A stretch of 64,000 bases of DNA from the NCBI GenBank assembly GCA_004193285.1, contig SECP01000003.1:248001-312000 (forward strand). Reading direction: 5' to 3'. Made by a program: the position numbers and the translations under genes. This DNA is from Myxococcales bacterium (GTDB taxonomy: Bacteria; Myxococcota_A; Polyangia; Polyangiales; Polyangiaceae). Shown here one piece after another: positions 8,395 through 16,406 of this stretch (position 1 is its first letter; each line of letters begins with the position of its first letter). The notes beneath the pieces were generated by a model. The model was not told the DNA's origin. It saw nothing but the letters and a program-made list of their open reading frames with translations, and did not search any database.

Positions 8395-8790
8395 GTGACC
8401 CGCACACTTCTCCCGGTCGCCAGTTTCATTTGGGCGCTCAGCGCGTGCGGAGGCGATGGTGACCATCCGCCGCCGATCGGCGAAGCGGGCACCACCTTCA
8501 CTCCTCCGGTGATCATCGAGACGGGAGGCGGGAGCAGCGGTGGCTCCTCCGGCGACACGTCGACGGGAGTCAGTGGCAGCCGCAACAACGCGGGCGACAC
8601 GTCGTTCGGCGGCACCTCGGGGGATACGGGCTCCGGAGGCATCGCGGGCGATACGTCATTCAGTGGCAGCGGCAACGCTGGCGACAGGGCGTTCGGCGGC
8701 GCGTCCACGCGGGGCGGAGCCAACTCGACCGGCGGCACCACGGATACGGGCGCTGGAGATGGCTTCGGTAACGGCGGCACCACTCCGTAA
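8395..8790 (+). CDS. Gly/Ser/Thr-rich lipoprotein, low complexity
   Basis: The 131-residue product starts at GTG and has a lipobox LSAC at about residues 15-18. After it come only Gly, Ser, Thr, Asp and Asn in loosely repeated (G/S)GDTS units. No folded domain is visible. Such lipoproteins are common in Polyangia-like genomes. It may be a surface linker or a decaying remnant of a larger lipoprotein. Spacing to the exonuclease is 32 nt, so they may share a transcript. Confidence 0.6.
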   Translation: MTRTLLPVASFIWALSACGGDGDHPPPIGEAGTTFTPPVIIETGGGSSGGSSGDTSTGVSGSRNNAGDTSFGGTSGDTGSGGIAGDTSFSGSGNAGDRAFGGASTRGGANSTGGTTDTGAGDGFGNGGTTP

Positions 8791-8869
8791 CTTACCTAAC
8801 TCATTACTTAAGTTGGCGGCGTGCCGGGACCGTAGACTTTTGCCGCAGTGTAGGTGAACGTGCGCCCCG

Positions 8870-9673
8870 GTGTTCGTCCCGTCGAGCTTCCGCTTCGGAT
8901 GCAGCCTTGGTGGCGGCTTGCTGCTTCTCGTCGGGTGCGGTGGCGGCTCGCACTTCTCCCCGCTCGAAGACGCCGAGCCACCCCTGGCGGTCAGCGCCCG
9001 CGCTGAGCGCGCTGAGGTCGGCGCGGGCTCCGAGCGCGCGGTGGAAGAGCGCCGGAGTGAAGGCACGCTCGAGGTCACGGCGAAGAGCGCGATCACGAGC
9101 TACCTGGGCCGACTGCGCGCGGTGGTCACCGATGCGGAGGGCCGCGTGGTCGCCGGGGCCGACGCGGAAGGCGCGGAAGGCAGCGGCGTCCAAGGCGCTC
9201 CGGACTTGCGCCTCACGGCTCCCGAAGGTGACGACTACACGCTCACGGTGACGGCTTCCACCAGCGATCCCGAGCCCACCACCTGTCGCGCTGTGGTCGG
9301 CCCGCTGCGAGTCGTGGCTCAGGCGGTGGGGGCGGTGAGAATCTTGGCGTGGGACTGCGGAGGCGTCACCGGCTACGTCCCGAACGCGGCGGCGAGCGAG
9401 TGCTTCTGGCTGGCCCAGTGGCTCTTCGTGGGGCCGACGCGCGCCGCCGTAGGACAAGACATCCAGGTCAGCGCCGCCGGGCACGACGCCCAGGGCAATC
9501 AAGCTCGCTTCGACTGGTCGGTACCGCCTCCCTCGCTCGGCCGCTTTGCCGAGCCAAGCGCCGCTCGCACGTCCTTCCGCTGCCAAGCGCCCGGAACGGA
9601 GCAACCATTGACTGTCGCCATCAGCGACGCCGAGTGCCTGGCCGAGCTGTCACAAGACATCGCCTGCCAATAA
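8870..9673 (+). CDS. Putative lipoprotein with Ig-like fold
   Basis: A 267-residue protein with GTG start, hydrophobic segment and lipobox (LLVGC, about residues 19-23). The mature part is beta-rich with Ser/Thr/Ala-poor loops. A motif FDWSVPPPSLGRF followed by TSFRCQAPGTEQPLTVAISD resembles bacterial Ig-like or PKD-type modules. Paired cysteines (TTCRA, AWDCGG, SECFW, FRCQ, AECL, IACQ) suggest disulfides outside the cytoplasm. No family assignment. Same strand and close to the preceding lipoprotein. Confidence 0.65.
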   Translation: MFVPSSFRFGCSLGGGLLLLVGCGGGSHFSPLEDAEPPLAVSARAERAEVGAGSERAVEERRSEGTLEVTAKSAITSYLGRLRAVVTDAEGRVVAGADAEGAEGSGVQGAPDLRLTAPEGDDYTLTVTASTSDPEPTTCRAVVGPLRVVAQAVGAVRILAWDCGGVTGYVPNAAASECFWLAQWLFVGPTRAAVGQDIQVSAAGHDAQGNQARFDWSVPPPSLGRFAEPSAARTSFRCQAPGTEQPLTVAISDAECLAELSQDIACQ

Positions 9674-9720
9674 ATCGTCCGGCTATGTCGAGGCCGTGCC
9701 GGCGGCTCCGTCCTCAGCTC

Positions 9721-10155
9721 ATGCAAAAGATCACCACCTTTCTGACGTTCAACGACCAAGCCCTGCCGGCCGCCGAGCTCTACGTCTCGATTTTTCGTGA
9801 GGGCCGAATCACGAGCGCCACCCCGGGCCCAGGAGGCGCGGTCATGGTCGTCGGCTTCGAGCTGTTCGGGCAGTCCTTCATGGCCCTCAACGGCGGTCCC
9901 ACCTTCTCGTTCGCGGAAGGCATCTCCCTGTTCGTCAACTGCGCAACCCAAGCAGAGATCGACGACTACTGGGCCAAGCTCACCGCAGACGGCGGCACCG
10001 AAGGCCGCTGCGGCTGGTGCAAAGACAAGTTCGGCGTCTCCTGGCAGATCATCCCCAGCGCGCTGCCGCGGCTGCTCGGCAGTCCCCAGGCGGTCCAGGC
10101 CATGATGGGCATGAACAAGCTCGACATCGCCGCGCTCGAAGCCGCGGGGCGCTAG
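9721..10155 (+). CDS. VOC-superfamily protein, PhnB/3-dmu-9_3-mt type
   Basis: A 144-residue protein with KITTFLTFNDQALPAAELYVSIF, VGFELFGQSFMALNGG and GWCKDKFGVSWQIIP, the hallmarks of the PhnB-like branch of the vicinal-oxygen-chelate fold. Members have two beta-alpha-beta-beta-beta modules and unknown or varied substrates. The name 3-demethylubiquinone-9 methyltransferase used for the family is misleading. ATG at 9721, no strong ribosome binding site. It converges on the rpoD operon with a shared terminator region. Confidence 0.85.
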   Translation: MQKITTFLTFNDQALPAAELYVSIFREGRITSATPGPGGAVMVVGFELFGQSFMALNGGPTFSFAEGISLFVNCATQAEIDDYWAKLTADGGTEGRCGWCKDKFGVSWQIIPSALPRLLGSPQAVQAMMGMNKLDIAALEAAGR

Positions 10156-10164
10156 GCGGTTCCC

Positions 10165-10222
10165 AAAAAAGAAGGCGACCAAGGTCGGTACTGCTCGGAG
10201 CAGTCACGACCTGGTCGCCTTT
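10165..10222 (-). terminator. Strong intrinsic terminator of rpoD, possibly bidirectional
   Basis: AAGGCGACC-AAGGTCG and CGACC-TGGTCGCCTT pair over about 13 bp with one bulge. An inner ACTGCTC/GAGCAGT hairpin lies in the loop (10190-10204). On the minus strand the structure is followed by TTCTTTTTTGGG. On the plus strand there is only TTT, so termination of the VOC gene would be weaker. Confidence 0.85.
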
Positions 10223-10246
10223 GCGCCTTCGCGGGGGCTCGCCCGC

Positions 10247-12232
<1,986 letters not shown>

Positions 12233-12243
12233 TCTGAACCTCG

Positions 12244-14175
12244 CTATGCGTGCTCGCGCTCTCGAGCGCGTCGAGCCTTCTCGTAGATCTGCAAGAGCAG
12301 AGCATCTTCTTGTTTCGAGTCACCGATGCGCTGCGCAGCCTCGAGCTCTTCTGTCACTTCGGACTTTTCCCGCTTGAGCTCGAGGGATTGTAGCTTCTTC
12401 ACGTTATCAACCAGCTCGACCTTGGCGTCTTCGAGGCGTTCGTGCCGCGGAGCTGCCAGGCGAGCGAGGGCGAATGGATGGATCGGGGGCGAAAGCTTCG
12501 CAAGCACATCTTCAGGATTCGCAAGCCGGCCGCCCTGAATAGCTTGACGCAGCGCGGCAAAAGCGAGCGCTACATCCCCGTCGATCACGCTCGCGGCCAG
12601 CTCTGCGCCCGGGTCATCGATGAGCTCCGGGAAGTCGAAGATGGCTCCCAGTACCTCGAGCGCCAGCTCCTGCCTCCGGTCACGCGACCGGGCCCGATGT
12701 GGCGCCGGAACGCCGCCAGGCGCGGGGCCGCCGCGCCCGCTGACGTTCACCGGCCGAGCCTGGATGGCGCGACCGAGCGCCTTGAGCGTGCGCACCTGCT
12801 CCGCGTTGTCTTGATGAATCTTGAGGCGGGCCGCGACCAAGCCGTCCGCGTAGTTCTCCGCGAGCTCGCGGAGCGTAGGATCTTTTTCCGCCGCGATCAG
12901 CTTGGTCACGAACTGCACGCTCTTGGCGCGCGCTTCCGCGCCCTCTTGCAGCAGCTCCTCGGAAAGCGCCAAGTCGATCAGGTACTCGAGAATACCCCGC
13001 GAATGTTTCAGGAGGTGTTCGACGCCCTCGGCGCCGCGTTCCCTCACGAGGTCGTCCGGGTCCTTCCCGGTCGGTAGCGTCACTACCTTGGCAGTGAGCT
13101 CAGCCTGCTGGCACGGCTCACGCGAGGCGTTCGTCGCGCGCTTGCCCGCCGAGTCCCCATCGAACATGAGCACGACGTCGGTCGTGAAGCGGCGGATTTG
13201 GCGCGCCTGCTCCACCGTGAAGGCGGTGCCGAGCGGCGCCACGACGTTGCGCAGGCCGCGCGCGTGCAGGCTCACGACGTCGAAGTTGCCTTCGACGACC
13301 AAGCAAGGCGAGCCGCCGCGCAGCGCCTGCCGCGACTGGTACAGGCCGAAGACCGCCTCGCGCTTTTTGTAGACGGGGGACTCCGAAGAGTTGACGTACT
13401 TGGCGGGCGGCTCGCCGCTCGTCAGGCCCATCGACTCCAGGCCGAGCGAGCGCAGCTCCTCCGGCGTGGGATCCGGCAAGGAACGGCCGCTGAACGCGAC
13501 CACGCGGCCGTTGACGTCGATGACCGCGAACATCAAGCGGTGCCGGAACCGATCGTAGTGCCCGCTGCCCGTTTTTCGCGGCGCGAGCAGCCCGACCGTC
13601 TCCGCCGCGCGGGACGAGAGCCCCGCTTCCTTGAAGTAGCGCACCAAGCCGTCCCAGCCGTACGGCGCGTAGCCGATGCGGAAGGCTTGCAGTGCGTCTG
13701 CCATCTCGTCGGTCGGCTTTTCGGGAGTGAGGCCGCGGCGACCGAGCTCCGCGCGGGCGTGACCGCTCAGCGGGTGCTCGCGCAGCATGCGCTCGAAGTA
13801 TTCCGCGGCGCGATCGTTCAAGTCGTAGAGCTCTTGTTGGCGGCGCCGCGCCTCTGCCTGCTGCTTGCGCTCGGCGTCCGACTCGTTCTCCTCGAGCTCG
13901 ATACCGACGCGCTCGGCGAGAGACCGCACCGCCTCCACGAAGTCCAGCCCCTCCGTCTCTTGCACGAACTTGATCGCGTCACCCGACGCGTGACACCCAA
14001 AGCAGTGATAGAAGCCGCGCTCGGGGTTGACGTGAAAGCTGGGCGTCTTCTCTTTGTGAAAGGGGCAAAGACCCGTGAAGCTGCGACCGCGCCGCTGCAG
14101 CTTGACCGTTTCACCCACGAGCTCGACGAGCTTCGTCTGGCTGCGGACACGGTCGATCGAATCCTTTCCGATCAT
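12244..14175 (-). CDS. dnaG: DNA primase
   Basis: 643 residues. The N-terminal CHC2 zinc domain has [11 protein letters not shown] and [11 protein letters not shown]. The catalytic core includes [26 protein letters not shown] sequence, and the TOPRIM metal motifs are [15 protein letters not shown] and [11 protein letters not shown]. The C-terminal part (from about residue 450) is the helical DnaB-interaction region and is poorly conserved. It makes RNA primers for replication. It is the first gene of the operon with rpoD; the start at 14175 lacks a strong Shine-Dalgarno sequence. Confidence 0.97.
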   Translation of the reverse strand: MIGKDSIDRVRSQTKLVELVGETVKLQRRGRSFTGLCPFHKEKTPSFHVNPERGFYHCFGCHASGDAIKFVQETEGLDFVEAVRSLAERVGIELEENESDAERKQQAEARRRQQELYDLNDRAAEYFERMLREHPLSGHARAELGRRGLTPEKPTDEMADALQAFRIGYAPYGWDGLVRYFKEAGLSSRAAETVGLLAPRKTGSGHYDRFRHRLMFAVIDVNGRVVAFSGRSLPDPTPEELRSLGLESMGLTSGEPPAKYVNSSESPVYKKREAVFGLYQSRQALRGGSPCLVVEGNFDVVSLHARGLRNVVAPLGTAFTVEQARQIRRFTTDVVLMFDGDSAGKRATNASREPCQQAELTAKVVTLPTGKDPDDLVRERGAEGVEHLLKHSRGILEYLIDLALSEELLQEGAEARAKSVQFVTKLIAAEKDPTLRELAENYADGLVAARLKIHQDNAEQVRTLKALGRAIQARPVNVSGRGGPAPGGVPAPHRARSRDRRQELALEVLGAIFDFPELIDDPGAELAASVIDGDVALAFAALRQAIQGGRLANPEDVLAKLSPPIHPFALARLAAPRHERLEDAKVELVDNVKKLQSLELKREKSEVTEELEAAQRIGDSKQEDALLLQIYEKARRAREREHA

Positions 14176-14345
14176 CCAGGCGGGGCCATACCCCAGAATT
14201 CGCCGCGGAGCCCGTGCAATCCCGGCCCCACGCAGTTTTCCCCCTTTGGTTTCCCGAGCCCTCGGCGGACCGCAAGCTCAGCGAGCCGAGTTGCGCGCGT
14301 TGCGGCTCTGCTAAGCTCGACCCGCAAGGTTGGAGGAAAACAGCG

Positions 14346-14756
14346 ATGCGCAGCGCTAACGCCGAAAGAGGTAGTGGTTGGGTGTTCGCCTTTCTTTTGC
14401 TCGCGGGGCTGACCACCAGCGCCAGCGCGCGGGCGGACAGCCTGGGTTGCAAGGGGCGGATCGTCTCCAGCGGCGACACCCGGTACGAGGTGAAGGCCGT
14501 ATGCGGCGAGCCGGACGACGCATCTCAGCGGGTGGAGTACCGAACACTGCGCGGGCGGGTGGCGGGGCCCTGCACCCGCCAGGGCGACAAGATCGTGTGC
14601 AGCCAGACGCGCGAGCAGGTCGTCGAGGTGGTCATTGACGAGTGGCTCTACGACTTCGGCCGAAACCGCTTCATTCAGCACCTGCTCTTCGAGCAGGGAA
14701 AGCTCGTCTCGGTCACGAGCGGCGGGTACGGTCATAAGCCCCCAGCCGGAGGCTGA
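14346..14756 (+). CDS. Exported DUF2845-type protein
   Basis: A 136-residue protein with a Sec signal peptide ending ARAD. The mature part has CKGRIVSSGDTRYEVKAVCG-EP, the DUF2845 signature, and a second Cys pair (GPC..., IVC...). The closing part (WLYDFGRNRFIQHLLFEQGKL) fits the family. Function unknown; it is probably periplasmic and disulfide-bonded. The ATG at 14346 has GGAGGAAAA about 9 nt upstream, which settles the start. It is divergent from dnaG across 170 bp. Confidence 0.8.
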   Translation: MRSANAERGSGWVFAFLLLAGLTTSASARADSLGCKGRIVSSGDTRYEVKAVCGEPDDASQRVEYRTLRGRVAGPCTRQGDKIVCSQTREQVVEVVIDEWLYDFGRNRFIQHLLFEQGKLVSVTSGGYGHKPPAGG

Positions 14757-14770
14757 CCGCCTGCGCCGCC

Positions 14771-14808
14771 CCTTCTGACGCAGTGCGGTGGCGCCGTGCG
14801 TCAGAAGG
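14771..14808 (+). terminator. Perfect 12-bp inverted repeat (hairpin) after the DUF2845 gene
   Basis: CCTTCTGACGCA (14771-14782) and TGCGTCAGAAGG (14797-14808) are perfectly complementary around a 14-nt loop that can itself pair (CGG/CCG). There is no T-run. It lies 15 nt after a stop and just upstream of the next promoter, so it is either a terminator or an operator-like element. Confidence 0.55.
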
Positions 14809-14817
14809 CCGCCAATA

Positions 14818-14846
14818 TTGAAGTGAACGTCTGTTCAGTGTACTCT
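14818..14846 (+). promoter_or_regulatory. Predicted SOS-type promoter with LexA-like box in the spacer
   Basis: TTGAAG (14818-14823) and TACTCT (14841-14846) are separated by exactly 17 nt. The spacer contains TGAAC-GTCT-GTTCA (14824-14837), a perfect 5-bp inverted repeat. The 17-mer from 14823 matches 15 of 17 positions of the LexA consensus I recall for Myxococcus xanthus (CTRHAMRYBYGTTCAGS). The start codon is 17 nt beyond the -10. LexA control is inferred. Confidence 0.6.
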
Positions 14847-14862
14847 GGGGTTTCGTTCGCCC

Positions 14863-16383
14863 GTGAAGCCGATCCCCGCCGCCAACCCCCGCAACCGGTT
14901 CTCGTCGAGCCTGGTGGAGTACTTCGACGACTTGCCCGGTCCGGAGGTGGAGCTGTCTTTGTACGAGGACCACACCAAGCAGGTGCTGGCCGAGAACGAC
15001 AGCCCGGACCTCGGGTTTCGCTACAGCATCAACCCGTATCGCGGGTGCTTCCACGGCTGCGCCTACTGCCTCGCGGGAGACACGAGCATCCTCATGGCGG
15101 ACGGCTCGACCAAGCAGCTCGCGGACGTGAAGGCGGGAGAGGAGGTCATCGGCACCGCCTCGGTGGAGGGGCGGCGTCAGTTCGTGCCCTCGCTCGTGAT
15201 GGATCGCTGGGCGACGGCGCGCCGCGCGTACCGCGTGCGGCTAGATAGCGGCACCGAGCTCGTGGCGAGCGGGGACCATCGGTTTCTCACTCCGGAGGGT
15301 TGGCGCTACGTGATTGCGCCGGGCCGCAACACGCGCGCCCGCCTGCACCTCCGGGAGCGGGACTCGTGCTTGGGTCCGGGCACCTCTCGGCTCAAAGCGC
15401 GCGGCTTGTTCAAGTCAGCCCCGAGGGACGTGAGCCGGAGCATCGCCGGCGGCGTCGCCAGCGTGGAAACGCTCGGCACCATCTTGCCCTTGTTCGACAT
15501 CTCCACGCAGACGGGGGACTTCGTGGCCAACGGCGTGGTCAGCCACAATTGCTACGCGCGTCCGACCCATGAGTACCTGAGCTTCGGTGCGGGCACCGAT
15601 TTCGAGCGAAAAATCGTGCTCAAACCGCAAGTCGCCGCGCTCCTGCGCGAAGCGTTCGAGAAGAAGAGCTGGCAGGGGGAGCTCATCATGCTCAGCGGCA
15701 ATACGGACTGCTACCAACCGCTGGAGAACGAATACCGGCTCACGCGCGGCATCTTGGAGGTGTGCGCGGAGTACCGAAACCCGGTGCACATCATCACGAA
15801 GAGCGCGCTCATCGAGCGCGATATAGACGTGCTGCAGAGGCTGAACGCGGAGGCATCCGTAGGCGTTTCCATCAGCATCCCGTTTTGGAACGTGGAGACC
15901 GCGCGCAAGCTGGAGCCGTTCGTGACCACGCCCCAGCGGCGGATGAAGACGGTCGAGCGGCTCGCGTCCGCCGGAATCGCGGTGACGGTCAACATCGCGC
16001 CCCTCATCCTCGGGCTCGCCGATCGGGACGTGCCGTCGATTTTGGAGGCGGCGGCGGCGGCAGGGGCGCGCGGTGCCTCCCTCATCCCGCTCCGTTTGCC
16101 AGGAGCGGTGAAGGACGTGTTCACGGAGCGGCTGCAGGCCGGCTTCCCGCTCGCGGCGGAGAAGGTGCTCCGGCGCACCCGGGAGATGCGAGGCGGCAAG
16201 CTTTACGATTCGCGCTTCGGCGCGCGCATGGGCGGCGAGGGGCAGATGTTCAAGGCGGTGGAGCTGCTGTTTCACCAGACCTGCGCGCGGCTCGGGTTGA
16301 ATCGCGCCGAGGGTCACCGGCAAGAGCGCACGAATACCTTCCGCCGGCCGACGGACGCGCACGGTCAGCTGCGCCTGTTCTGA
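14863..16383 (+). CDS. Radical SAM protein, PA0069/Rv2578c (SplB-like) family, interrupted by a mini-intein
   Basis: The 506-residue precursor should yield a 345-residue mature enzyme after splicing. The radical-SAM motif is C62-x3-C66-x2-C (CFHGCAYC). The intein begins at C69, and the C-extein resumes with Cys230 in CYARPTHEYLSFGAGTDFE. Downstream features typical of the PA0069/Rv2578c group follow: KSWQGELIMLSGNTDCYQP, NPVHIITKSALIERD, VSISIPFWNVETARKLEP and the C-terminal FRRPTDAHGQLRLF. The family is related to spore photoproduct lyase; the substrate is not established. GTG start at 14863. The promoter with a LexA-like box just upstream fits a DNA-damage role, but that is inference. Confidence 0.88.
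   Translation: MKPIPAANPRNRFSSSLVEYFDDLPGPEVELSLYEDHTKQVLAENDSPDLGFRYSINPYRGCFHGCAYCLAGDTSILMADGSTKQLADVKAGEEVIGTASVEGRRQFVPSLVMDRWATARRAYRVRLDSGTELVASGDHRFLTPEGWRYVIAPGRNTRARLHLRERDSCLGPGTSRLKARGLFKSAPRDVSRSIAGGVASVETLGTILPLFDISTQTGDFVANGVVSHNCYARPTHEYLSFGAGTDFERKIVLKPQVAALLREAFEKKSWQGELIMLSGNTDCYQPLENEYRLTRGILEVCAEYRNPVHIITKSALIERDIDVLQRLNAEASVGVSISIPFWNVETARKLEPFVTTPQRRMKTVERLASAGIAVTVNIAPLILGLADRDVPSILEAAAAAGARGASLIPLRLPGAVKDVFTERLQAGFPLAAEKVLRRTREMRGGKLYDSRFGARMGGEGQMFKAVELLFHQTCARLGLNRAEGHRQERTNTFRRPTDAHGQLRLF
15067..15549 (+). mobile_element. 161-residue mini-intein within the radical SAM gene
   Basis: The element starts CLAGDTSILMADGSTK (block A, nucleophile Cys1). It has block B-like GTELVASGDHRFLT (SxDH in place of TxxH) and ends LFDISTQTGDFVANGVVSHN (blocks F and G, penultimate His and terminal Asn), followed by Cys+1. 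All residues needed for the four-step splicing reaction are present. There is no LAGLIDADG or HNH endonuclease insert, so it can splice but probably no longer home. The insertion lies between Y68 and the third cysteine of the iron-sulfur motif. Confidence 0.92.
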
Positions 16384-16406
16384 GCGTGGTGCGGGCGCGC
16401 TCGCGC

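Noticed and set aside
15067..15549. Frameshifted or inserted foreign gene instead of an intein
   Set aside because: The insert is in frame, begins with Cys, ends with His-Asn before Cys, and removal restores the C-x3-C-x2-C motif exactly.
15067..15549. Homing endonuclease inside the intein
   Set aside because: Only 161 residues, no LAGLIDADG, HNH or GIY-YIG motif; all of it is accounted for by the splicing domain.
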